From NCBI GenBank assembly GCA_004144345.1, contig SEEL01000017.1, forward strand, positions 1-64,000: a stretch of DNA of 64,000 nucleotides, written 5' to 3'. Below are positions 32,488 through 40,045 of this stretch, piece by piece (the stretch's first letter is position 1; the number at the start of each line of letters is the position of its first letter). The notes under the pieces are model-generated. The model ran no database searches. It was not told the origin of the DNA and worked only from the letters and a program-made list of their open reading frames with translations. The stretch is from Hyphomicrobiales bacterium (lineage in GTDB: Bacteria; Pseudomonadota; Alphaproteobacteria; Rhizobiales; Devosiaceae). The translations under genes and the position numbers were made by a program.

Positions 32488-33187
32488 GCGCCCGCTCGAT
32501 CCAAGCAACCGCGAAGGGGATAATCTCCTTCGCCTCGACCAGAACAGCAGACGCGGCGCCCACGGTGCCGCGTTTGCCTTTTCCGGTGGCGAGGAAGTCC
32601 TCGACGATGCTGGCGAAATAGTCGTCGGCGAGCCCGTCCGGCGGATCGGACGTGTCGAATTCCTCAAAGGCCCGCCAGACGATGCGGCCGTTCTCGAGGA
32701 ACGGCGACTCATAGCGGCGGATGCGCTTCGGGCTGAACCGGGCGAGGTGCTCGGCGTGGTGCAACAGCGTCATGGTGTCGAGCGGCGCGCCCAGCATCAG
32801 CGTCTTGCCGCCGGCTTCGACCAGTTTGCCGAGCGGCGATTGCGGGCCATAGCCATAGTCCAGCGCATGATCGGCGGTGAACCAATCGGCGCGGGCGCCT
32901 ATCGCCGCCATCGAGGCGCCGGGATTGCTGCTGCGCCGCGCGCCGGGGGTGGTGCGCAGCATTTCGGGGAAATAGCCATTGTCGCGGATGGACCGCGAAG
33001 TCAGCGGATCGAAGGGCCGGGCTTCGCCGCGCAGATCGGGATGGTTATCGACATCGTCCTGGCCGTCCCAATCGGTGTAGCCGAGGATGGTGCCCTCGGC
33101 GCCGACCGCGTCGCGCAGCGCATCGAGAATGGATTGCGCGCCGCCCATGACGGGCCCGACCTGGCGGAGGGCGGCATGGACCAGCAC
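32471..33187 (-). CDS. Aminoglycoside 3-N-acetyltransferase family protein
   Basis: 238 residues from GTG 33187. VHAALRQVGPV, GTILGYTDWDG, NPGASMAAIG and LLHHAEHLA are AAC(3)/FrbF family features; the family acetylates antibiotics or other amines with acetyl-CoA, and many chromosomal members have unknown substrates. Reading frame and homology continue upstream for 22 codons (LTADLQRLGLGPGDAVLVH), without ATG, GTG or TTG, up to a CTG at 33253 overlapping the HxlR stop. The true start may therefore be 33253. It is downstream of an HxlR regulator. Confidence 0.8.
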   Translation of the reverse strand: MLVHAALRQVGPVMGGAQSILDALRDAVGAEGTILGYTDWDGQDDVDNHPDLRGEARPFDPLTSRSIRDNGYFPEMLRTTPGARRSSNPGASMAAIGARADWFTADHALDYGYGPQSPLGKLVEAGGKTLMLGAPLDTMTLLHHAEHLARFSPKRIRRYESPFLENGRIVWRAFEEFDTSDPPDGLADDYFASIVEDFLATGKGKRGTVGAASAVLVEAKEIIPFAVAWIERALRSAS

Positions 33188-33249
33188 GGCATCGCCGGGC
33201 CCCAGGCCCAGCCGCTGGAGATCAGCCGTGAGGCCCGATCGCGTCGCGG

Positions 33250-33669
33250 TCAGTTCGTCGCCCCGGCATAGCGGCGCTCGGGCTTGGGCTCGGCCATCGC
33301 CTCATGCACGCGGTCGTAATTGGCGCGCGCCTCGTTGACCGAATGCATGTGCTCGGCGGCCCAGTTCCACAGCGTATCGAGCGGCGTGGTGAGGGTGCGG
33401 CCGAGTTCGGTCAGCTGATACTCAACGCGGGGCGGGATTTCCGGATAGACGGTGCGGGTCACGAGGCCGTCGCGCTCGAGATTGCGCAAGGTCAGGGTCA
33501 GCATGCGCTGGCTGATGCCGCCGATGGTGTGGCGCAATTCGTTGAAACGCATGGTTTTGCGGGTCAGCTGGCCGACGACCATGACGCTCCATTTGTCGCC
33601 GATGCGATTGAGGATGTCCCCCATCGCGTTGCACACCTGCGATTTGTTGCCGTCCTCGCGAAAAGCCAT
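33250..33669 (-). CDS. HxlR-family transcriptional regulator
   Basis: 139 residues, winged helix. CNAMGDILNRIGDKWSVMVVGQL and RFNELRHTIGGISQRMLTLTLRNLERDGLV are the HxlR signature, with the N-terminal Cys (VCNAM) often involved in redox or aldehyde sensing. ATG 33669 has AAGGA 7 bases upstream. It is probably co-transcribed with the acetyltransferase. Confidence 0.88.
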   Translation of the reverse strand: MAFREDGNKSQVCNAMGDILNRIGDKWSVMVVGQLTRKTMRFNELRHTIGGISQRMLTLTLRNLERDGLVTRTVYPEIPPRVEYQLTELGRTLTTPLDTLWNWAAEHMHSVNEARANYDRVHEAMAEPKPERRYAGATN

Positions 33670-33833
33670 GATCGAATCCTTGATTGACGGGCACATATAT
33701 AGCGCAGGTTACTGTCTGTGCCTAGGGCTGGGTTTGATAGTTGGCCACTCCAGCGACATGAAGGCACGCCGCTGATCGTTGACAGGCGGCCTGCCGGATG
33801 TTCGTTCATTTTGGGAATTGGGAGGCAATATCA

Positions 33834-36299
33834 ATGAGCGAAGACCGGATCCGCGAACTCGTGGAGCAAATGACGCTGGCCGAGCAGGTCAGCCTCCTGT
33901 CGGGCGAGGATATCTGGTCGTTGCCGGCCATTCCGCGGCTGGGCATCCACAAGCTGCGCGTGACCGACGGGCCGAATGGCGCGCGGGGCGGCGGCGGGCT
34001 GATCGGCGGGGTGAAATCGGCCGCTTTCCCGGTCGGCATTGCGCTGGGCGCCACCTGGAACGCCGAGCTGGTGCGCGAGGTGGGCGCGGCGCTGGCCGAC
34101 GAGGTGAAGTCGAAGGGCGCGCATGTGTCGCTGTCGCCGACGGTCAACATCCACCGCTCGGTGACCAATGGGCGCAATTTCGAGTGCTATTCGGAAGATC
34201 CGGTGCTGACGGCGCAGCTGTGCGGCGCGTTCATCGTCGGCCTGCAGGAGCAGGGCATCGGCGCGACGATCAAGCATTTCGCCGGCAATGAATCGGAGAT
34301 CGAGCGCACCACCATCGATTCGATGATCGACGAGCGGGCGCTGCGCGAGGTTTATTTGCTGCCGTTCGAACACGCGGTGAAGGTGGCGGGCACCTGGGGC
34401 ATCATGAGCTCCTACAACCAGCTCAATGGCAGCTTCACCTCGGAGAATGAGTGGCTGCTGACGCAGGTGCTGCGCAATGAGTGGCACTATACGGGCATTG
34501 TGATGTCCGACTGGTTCGGCTCGCATTCCACGGCGCCCACCGTCAATGCCGGGCTCGACATGGAAATGCCCGGCCCGCCGCGCGACCGCGGCCAGAAGCT
34601 GATCGATGCGGTGCAGGCAGGGGAGGTTTCCGCCGACATGGTGCGCGAGCGCGCGCTCAATGTGCTGCGGCTGGCGGTGCGCACCGGCGCCATCGACGAC
34701 GAACGGCCATTCGAGGAACATGCCGACGACCGGCCGGCGCATCGCGCGCTGATCCGGCGCGCCGGCGCCGAGGCGAGCGTGCTGCTCAAGAACAATGGTC
34801 TATTGCCGCTCGATGCGGCGACGCTGGGCAAGGTGGCGGTCATCGGCCCCAACGCGCAGACGGCGCAGATCATGGGTGGTGGCAGCGCGCAGCTCAATCC
34901 GCATTATGCGGTGTCACCGTGGCAGGGGCTGATTTCGGCGCTGGGCGAGGACCGGCTGAGCTATGCCGCGGGCGCCACCAACCATCGCTGGGAGCCCAAG
35001 CTCGACCGGCGCTACGACGTCGAATATTTCAACTCGCCCGACCTCAACGGCGAGGTGGTGCATCGCGACACGCATGAGGGTGGCGAGATGTTCCTGTTCG
35101 GCCTCGTCGCGCCGGGGATCACCAATCCGCAAAGCTGGTCGGCCCGCTACAGCACGAGCTTCACGCCGGAGACGACGGGCGAGCATCGCGTCGGCATCTA
35201 CGCCACCGGCTATGCGCGCATCAAGATCAACGGCGTGCTGGTGGCCGATGCGTGGAAGGGCTGGAAGCCCGGCCGCACCTTCTTCGAAGAGGGCTGCGAC
35301 GAAGTGGTGGGCGCCGTCTATCTCGAAGCCGGCCGCGCCTACAGCGTCGAGGTCGAGTACGGCAAGAAGCCGGCGCGCATCCTCGATTTCACCGGCATCC
35401 GGATCGGCATTGGCCTGCCGCTCGGCGACAAGGCAATCGCCGCCGCCGCGGCGCTGGCGCGCGCATCGGACGTGGCCATCGTCTGCGTCGGCCGCAATGG
35501 CGAATGGGACACCGAGGGCAGCGATCTGCAGGACATCAAGCTGCCGGGACGGCAGGACGAGCTGGTGAGCGCGGTGGCCAAGGCCAACAAGCGCACAATC
35601 GTCGTGCTGCAGACCGGCGGGCCGGTGGAAATGCCGTGGCTCGATCAGGTCGCGGCGGTGGTCGAGGCCTGGTATCCGGGGCAGGAGGCGGGCAACGCCA
35701 TCGCCGATGTGCTGGTCGGCAATGCCGAGCCGGGTGGCCGCCTGCCGCAGAGTTTCCCGGTGCGCTGGAACGATAATCCAGTCCATTCGCAGGACCGCGA
35801 GATATATCCCGGCCTCAATGGCAAGGTACGCTATGAGGAAGGCGTGTTCATCGGCTATCGCCACTATGACCGGCAGGGCATCGAACCGATGTTCCCGTTC
35901 GGCTTCGGCCTCTCCTATACGAGCTTCGAGCTGGCCGACCTCGCGGTGGATGACAGCCGCTTCGAGAGCGATGGCGCGGCGAGCGTCTATGTCAGCGTCA
36001 CCAACACCGGCAGCCGCGCCGGCAGCGAAGTGGTGCAGCTCTATGTGGGCGACGAAGCCTCGTCGGTGCCGCGTCCGGTCAAGGAGCTCAAGAGCTTTGC
36101 CAAGGTGTACCTGCAGCCGGGCGAGACGCAGCGGGTGAAGCTCGAGCTCGACGAGCGCGATTTCGCCTTCTACAGCGTCGACGCCAAGCACTGGCTGGTC
36201 GAGCCCGGCGCCTTCACACTGATGGTGGGGACGTCCGCGACGGACATCAAGCTCACCGCCCAGCTCCGCCGCAGCAACAGCGTGCTGATCCCTGTGTAG
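33834..36299 (+). CDS. GH3 beta-glucosidase with PA14 domain
   Basis: 821 residues. GH3 N-terminal barrel (1-300) with catalytic nucleophile D226 in GIVMSDWFG and KHFAGNE at 148; alpha/beta sandwich split by a PA14 domain (about 385-530, YFNSPDLNGEVV to FFEEGCDEVV); C-terminal fibronectin-like domain (about 700-815). There is no signal peptide, so it acts on imported oligosaccharides. GGGAGG precedes ATG 33834. H2 copy F follows the stop. Confidence 0.92.
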   Translation: MSEDRIRELVEQMTLAEQVSLLSGEDIWSLPAIPRLGIHKLRVTDGPNGARGGGGLIGGVKSAAFPVGIALGATWNAELVREVGAALADEVKSKGAHVSLSPTVNIHRSVTNGRNFECYSEDPVLTAQLCGAFIVGLQEQGIGATIKHFAGNESEIERTTIDSMIDERALREVYLLPFEHAVKVAGTWGIMSSYNQLNGSFTSENEWLLTQVLRNEWHYTGIVMSDWFGSHSTAPTVNAGLDMEMPGPPRDRGQKLIDAVQAGEVSADMVRERALNVLRLAVRTGAIDDERPFEEHADDRPAHRALIRRAGAEASVLLKNNGLLPLDAATLGKVAVIGPNAQTAQIMGGGSAQLNPHYAVSPWQGLISALGEDRLSYAAGATNHRWEPKLDRRYDVEYFNSPDLNGEVVHRDTHEGGEMFLFGLVAPGITNPQSWSARYSTSFTPETTGEHRVGIYATGYARIKINGVLVADAWKGWKPGRTFFEEGCDEVVGAVYLEAGRAYSVEVEYGKKPARILDFTGIRIGIGLPLGDKAIAAAAALARASDVAIVCVGRNGEWDTEGSDLQDIKLPGRQDELVSAVAKANKRTIVVLQTGGPVEMPWLDQVAAVVEAWYPGQEAGNAIADVLVGNAEPGGRLPQSFPVRWNDNPVHSQDREIYPGLNGKVRYEEGVFIGYRHYDRQGIEPMFPFGFGLSYTSFELADLAVDDSRFESDGAASVYVSVTNTGSRAGSEVVQLYVGDEASSVPRPVKELKSFAKVYLQPGETQRVKLELDERDFAFYSVDAKHWLVEPGAFTLMVGTSATDIKLTAQLRRSNSVLIPV

Positions 36300-36350
36300 T
36301 TTTTGCGCTCTGCTGAGCGATCCCCACCGGGTTCGCTCAGCCAATCGCGG
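36299..36350 (+). repeat. H2 hairpin element, copy F
   Basis: 5' flank TTTTTGCGCTCTG; perfect arms CTGAGCGA (36313-36320) and TCGCTCAG (36333-36340) with inner CCC/GGG; 3' flank CCAATCGC. It lies between convergent genes and begins at the GH3 stop. Confidence 0.7.
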
Positions 36351-36354
36351 GGTG

Positions 36355-36936
36355 TCAGGCGGCCAGCTTCTGCGCCCCGAACTGCGCGGCGTGGAGGCCG
36401 AGATAGTAGGCGAGGTTGTCGTCGGAATGGCCGAGAGCGGCCATGACGCGTTCCATGAAGCTGACGGGCGAGGTGCCGGCGGCTGTCACCACGCGGTTGG
36501 CGAGCACGGCGCTGGCGCCGTCGCGGTAGTGCGACGCGCCGGCATAGCCGGTCTGGTCGAGAAAGCCCGGCGCGTTGCTGGTGTGGGCGATGCCGTCGAG
36601 CAGCCCGGCTTTCGCCATCTGTAGCGTGCCGGCGCAGATGGCGGCAACGATCTTGCCTGCCGAATGCATGGCGCGAAGTGCGGCGGTGACGTCGGGCGCG
36701 TCCGGCTGTTCCCAGGCGCTGCCGCCGCAGACGATCAGCGCGTCGGTCGCTGCCGGGTCGAGATCGCTCAGCGCGAGATCGGGGGTCACCCTGAGGCCGC
36801 CCGAGGAGGTCACCGGCTGGCCGTCGGGCGTCGCATAGAGCGTCTCGAAGCCGTAGTAACTGCGGCCCACCGCGTTCAACAGCGCCGTCTCCCAATCCGC
36901 AAAACCCTCGGTGAGGATGGTCACGATCCGCGTCAT
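36355..36936 (-). CDS. DJ-1/PfpI family protein
   Basis: 193 residues, class I glutamine amidotransferase-like fold. Nucleophile elbow AAICAGT and the acidic residue in ILTEGFADWE are present. Members act as glyoxalases, amidases or chaperones; exact role unknown. ATG 36936 with AGGAGA is chosen over 36993, which lies within H2 copy G. Confidence 0.82.
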   Translation of the reverse strand: MTRIVTILTEGFADWETALLNAVGRSYYGFETLYATPDGQPVTSSGGLRVTPDLALSDLDPAATDALIVCGGSAWEQPDAPDVTAALRAMHSAGKIVAAICAGTLQMAKAGLLDGIAHTSNAPGFLDQTGYAGASHYRDGASAVLANRVVTAAGTSPVSFMERVMAALGHSDDNLAYYLGLHAAQFGAQKLAA

Positions 36937-36950
36937 TCTTCGATTCTCCT

Positions 36951-37000
36951 GCATTGCTCTGGCCAATCGATCCCGAACGGGCTCGCTGGCCAACCGCCAT
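36951..37000 (+). repeat. H2 hairpin element, copy G
   Basis: Arms TGGCCA...CGA...CCC and GGG...TCG...TGGCCA (36960-36974 and 36979-36992) pair with two internal mismatches around GAAC; 3' flank ACCGCC. It lies upstream of the PfpI-like gene start, between divergent genes. Confidence 0.6.
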
Positions 37001-37144
37001 GCCGGAGGTCTAGAGCCATCCGCTGCCAGATTGTGGCAGTAATCAGCGGTTCAAAATCCCGTCAGGGCCGCTGGCCTTCCTTGAGGCCGCCAAACTATGG
37101 GGCTAGAAGCGACGCACACATTCCATGACGAGCCCGACGATCTG

Positions 37145-38209
37145 ATGCAGGTGAAGCGAATAGCCCGGACCCTGGCCCTTGGCCTTGCGCTTCTCGCCTC
37201 CTCGCTCACGCCCGCGTCGGCCATTCCGCTGCTGCTGGTGGACGCGCAGACGCTGCAGGTGCTGTACCAGGAGGACGCCGGCCAGCCCTGGCATCCTGCG
37301 TCGCTGACCAAGATGATGACGGCCTATCTCGCCTTCGCGGCGATCAAGGACGGACGCGTGTCGCTCGATACGCCGGTGAAAATCTCGCAGCATGCGTGGA
37401 ACCAGGCGCCGGCCAAATCGGGGCTCGACAAGGGCTCGGCCGTGACGATGCAGGACGCGCTCTACATCATGCTGGTGAAGTCGGCCAACGACATCGCGGT
37501 CGCCATCGCCGAGACCGTCGGCGGCGACGAGAAGACCTTCGTCAAGCAGATGAATCTGATGGCGCAGCAGATGAACATGACCGCCACGCATTTCGAGAAT
37601 GCCAGCGGCCTCAACAATGCCAAGCAGGTGAGCTCGGCGCGCGACATGGCGATGCTGGCGCTCTATCTGCGGCGCGACTATCCGCAATATGAGACGATGT
37701 TCCTCACCGAAGCGGTGCAGATCGGCAAGACGACGCTCAAGACCTCGAATGAAATGCTCGAGCACTTCGCCGGCGTTACCGGCATGAAGACGGGCTATAT
37801 CTGCGCCTCGGGGCTCAACATCGTGGCGTCGGTCAATCGCGACGGGCGGCAGCTGATCGCGGTGGTGCTAGGTGGCTCGTCGGCGCGCGAGCGCAATGAG
37901 CTGGCGGCGCAGCTGTTCCTGCGCGGTCTGTCGGGGGCGCTCGTGCCGACGGGCAAGACCGTGGTCGATGTCGCCAATATCGATGCCGCGCCCACCGATA
38001 TGCGGCCGCTGATCTGCGGCGCCAAAGCCAAGGAATATGTGAAGCAGCGCGAGGCCGATTTCCCGATGGGCCTCAAGGGACAACCGAGCTATCTGACCGA
38101 CGACATCAAGGGGCCGGTCTATGTGGCGACGGACCTCGGCAAGATCGTCACCGGCGTGCCGCTGCCGCGGCCGCGTCCGAGCTTTGTGCAGCAGCTCGCC
38201 TCGAACTGA
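37145..38209 (+). CDS. D-alanyl-D-alanine carboxypeptidase (PBP5/6 type)
   Basis: 354 residues. Signal peptide MQVKRIARTLALGLALLASSLTPASA, then a class C low-mass PBP. Catalytic S53-x-x-K56 (PASLTKMM), SAN (VKSANDIAVA) and KTG (GMKTGYIC). It trims the terminal D-Ala of peptidoglycan stems in the periplasm. The C-terminal region is a beta domain. I prefer ATG 37145, which opens the signal peptide, over 37097, which has a better GAGG but adds a charged extension. It is convergent with the TusA-like gene, 3 bases apart. Confidence 0.88.
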   Translation: MQVKRIARTLALGLALLASSLTPASAIPLLLVDAQTLQVLYQEDAGQPWHPASLTKMMTAYLAFAAIKDGRVSLDTPVKISQHAWNQAPAKSGLDKGSAVTMQDALYIMLVKSANDIAVAIAETVGGDEKTFVKQMNLMAQQMNMTATHFENASGLNNAKQVSSARDMAMLALYLRRDYPQYETMFLTEAVQIGKTTLKTSNEMLEHFAGVTGMKTGYICASGLNIVASVNRDGRQLIAVVLGGSSARERNELAAQLFLRGLSGALVPTGKTVVDVANIDAAPTDMRPLICGAKAKEYVKQREADFPMGLKGQPSYLTDDIKGPVYVATDLGKIVTGVPLPRPRPSFVQQLASN

Positions 38210-38212
38210 GTT

Positions 38213-38443
38213 CTAGGCGGCGGCGCCTTTCACGATCGCAAAGCGCATCACTTCGCCCTCGCTGCTCATGTCGCAAGCGTGGCCGTTCTGCGTGCAGAAC
38301 AGCGGGATGTCGATCTTGGCGATCGGGTCGGTGGCGAGCACGGTCACGGCGGCGCCGGGCGGCAATTGCGCGAGGCGCTTTTCCGTCTTCAGCACCGGCA
38401 GCGGGCATCTGAGTCCGCGGCAGTCGATGATCTCGTCAGCCAA
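38213..38443 (-). CDS. TusA-family sulfurtransferase
   Basis: 76 residues. DCRGLRCPLPVLKTEK holds the conserved CPxP active cysteine. TusA proteins pass persulfide sulfur between partners (tRNA thiolation, molybdenum cofactor, formate dehydrogenase). TTG 38443 is chosen because homology starts at LADEIIDC and it overlaps the CAP gene stop. The ribosome site is weak. Confidence 0.82.
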   Translation of the reverse strand: MADEIIDCRGLRCPLPVLKTEKRLAQLPPGAAVTVLATDPIAKIDIPLFCTQNGHACDMSSEGEVMRFAIVKGAAA

Positions 38444-38900
38444 CGATGACGACCCAATAGACGCCGTAGGGCGAGTTCTCTTCATAGACCACGGCGATAC
38501 CGGCACGGGTGGCGCTCGGCCCCGACATGGCGATCGATTCCTGGCCCGAATTGCGCCAGCCCGAGAAGGTCTCGGCGAAGGTGGCGTAGCCGGCCGAATA
38601 GCGGATCTCGAGGGTGCCTTCGGGCTTGGGCGCCTGCCGGCCGGTCTTGGCGTAATTGCTGGCCATGGTCGCGGCCGTGGCGTTGAGCGTCGCGTCCTCG
38701 GTCAGCGGTCCGGCGCCGACGGTCGAGCGATAGGCGTTGATGATGCCCAGCGCTTCGCCGCGATTGAGCTGGGCGCCGCTCTGGTCCATGCGCGCCGTGA
38801 GGCCCGCCGACAGCCCGCCGCCGCCCGTCGAACATCCGGCCACGGCCAGCAAAGTGGCGACAAGGCCGATACGGGCGAGGGTGGTGAGGCGCGTCATCAT
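38436..38900 (-). CDS. CAP-domain lipoprotein
   Basis: 154 residues. Signal with lipobox LAVAGC (Cys about 23), then a CAP/SCP domain (LGIINAYRSTVGAGPL ... ETFSGWRNSGQES ... GIAVVYEENSPYGVYWVVIVG). The active-site-like His of many CAP proteins is not obvious. Envelope protein of unknown activity. Its 3' end overlaps the TusA-like gene. Confidence 0.8.
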   Translation of the reverse strand: MMTRLTTLARIGLVATLLAVAGCSTGGGGLSAGLTARMDQSGAQLNRGEALGIINAYRSTVGAGPLTEDATLNATAATMASNYAKTGRQAPKPEGTLEIRYSAGYATFAETFSGWRNSGQESIAMSGPSATRAGIAVVYEENSPYGVYWVVIVG

Positions 38901-39000
38901 CCGGGCGAACTCTTCATTCTGGGGTCGGGAAGGGCCAAGGGGTGGCTGACCGCGATGGCTTTTATGTGGTGCCGCTCCGCCAGGGCAGGCGCGGAAATGA

Positions 39001-39077
39001 TGGTGACCCCGACGCGATTCGAACGCGTGGCCTCAGGATTAGGAATCCTGCGCTCTATCCAGCTGAGCTACGGGGCC
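39001..39077 (-). tRNA. tRNA-Arg (anticodon CCU)
   Basis: Minus-strand acceptor GGCCCCG and CGGGGTC pair with one wobble, followed by A and an encoded CCA. Anticodon stem CAGGA/TCCTG with loop TTCCTAA gives CCT (plus positions 39041-39043). D-arm GCTC...GAGC and TTCGAATC T-loop are normal. Confidence 0.95.
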
Positions 39078-39130
39078 GTGGGGGCGTGGGTAGCAAAACC
39101 AGCGCTTTGTGCCAACTGGGAACGGCGCGA

Positions 39131-40045
39131 CTAGGGCTCGGGAAACGCCGCGGCGAGCAATTGCCGCGCGTCGCCGGGCGAAAAGCTGGTGCGGTCGCCG
39201 ATGAGAACCAGCCGGTTGCCGTGCCGTGACGGCGCGATCGGGGTGAGCGACGCCCGGCGGCCGACCATCTGGAAGAGCAGCGGGCGATCCGGCAGTTCGG
39301 CGAAATTGACGATGCCCTTGGCGCGCAGCAAAAGCGGCGCCAGCGTCTCGATGGCGTGCTGGAAGGCCGGCAGCCGGCCCGGCGCCGCGGAGTTCCATTC
39401 CAGCGAGACAAAGCGGCTCGCGGCATCGAGCGGCAGCGGCGGTGCGGACGGCCGCGGGCGGTCGAGCAGCGGATCGAACAGCAAGGCCAGCGGCAGCGGC
39501 TCCGCATCGCCGTCGAAGACGGGTGTGTTGCCCAGCCCGGCCAGATGCTGGCCGAGTGCGGGCGGGATGCCATGGAAGGTCTTGGCGAGGACGATGAAGT
39601 CGGCCGCCGCGATCTGCGTTCGCCATAGCGGGTCGTCGAGCAAGGCCGGCATGGCGTCGACATCCTCGGCGCCGATCACGGCGATCACGGCGCTGAGCTG
39701 CACGTGCGCCCATAGTTCCGGATCGCCCAGCGCCGCGATGATGCCATTGGGGTCGGCGACCCCACTCGCCTCGATGACGATCTGGTCGATGCCGCCCGGT
39801 CGCGTCAGTAGCGTTTTCAGCACACGCAGCAGGTCGCCCTGCAGCGAACAGCACACACAGCCATTGGCGAGGCCGATGACATTGTCGCTGCGCTCGGCGA
39901 TCAGCTCGGCATCGATATTGATGGCGCCGAAATCGTTGACGATGGCGGCGAAGCGCCGGCCGTCGTTTTCGGTGAGCAGCCGGTTGATGAAGCTGGTCTT
40001 GCCGGCGCCGAGAAAGCCGGTGACAAGTGTAACCGGCAGGCTCAT
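39131..40045 (-). CDS. CobW/G3E-family GTPase (metallochaperone-like)
   Basis: 304 residues. Walker A GFLGAGKTS, the metal-binding GCVCC in LANGCVCCSL, Walker B region VIEASGVADP, and the CobW C-terminal domain. The NKxD position appears altered (IVLAKTF). G3E GTPases deliver zinc, nickel or cobalt to target enzymes. Its ATG overlaps the stop of the amidohydrolase gene by four bases, suggesting the amidohydrolase as client. No cobN is near. Confidence 0.85.
   Translation of the reverse strand: MSLPVTLVTGFLGAGKTSFINRLLTENDGRRFAAIVNDFGAINIDAELIAERSDNVIGLANGCVCCSLQGDLLRVLKTLLTRPGGIDQIVIEASGVADPNGIIAALGDPELWAHVQLSAVIAVIGAEDVDAMPALLDDPLWRTQIAAADFIVLAKTFHGIPPALGQHLAGLGNTPVFDGDAEPLPLALLFDPLLDRPRPSAPPLPLDAASRFVSLEWNSAAPGRLPAFQHAIETLAPLLLRAKGIVNFAELPDRPLLFQMVGRRASLTPIAPSRHGNRLVLIGDRTSFSPGDARQLLAAAFPEP

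Noticed and set aside
34-36992. H2 hairpins as ordinary intrinsic terminators
   Set aside because: The T-run is on the 5' side of the stem on the plus strand and gives A-rich sequence on the minus strand; some copies lie upstream of genes rather than after them.
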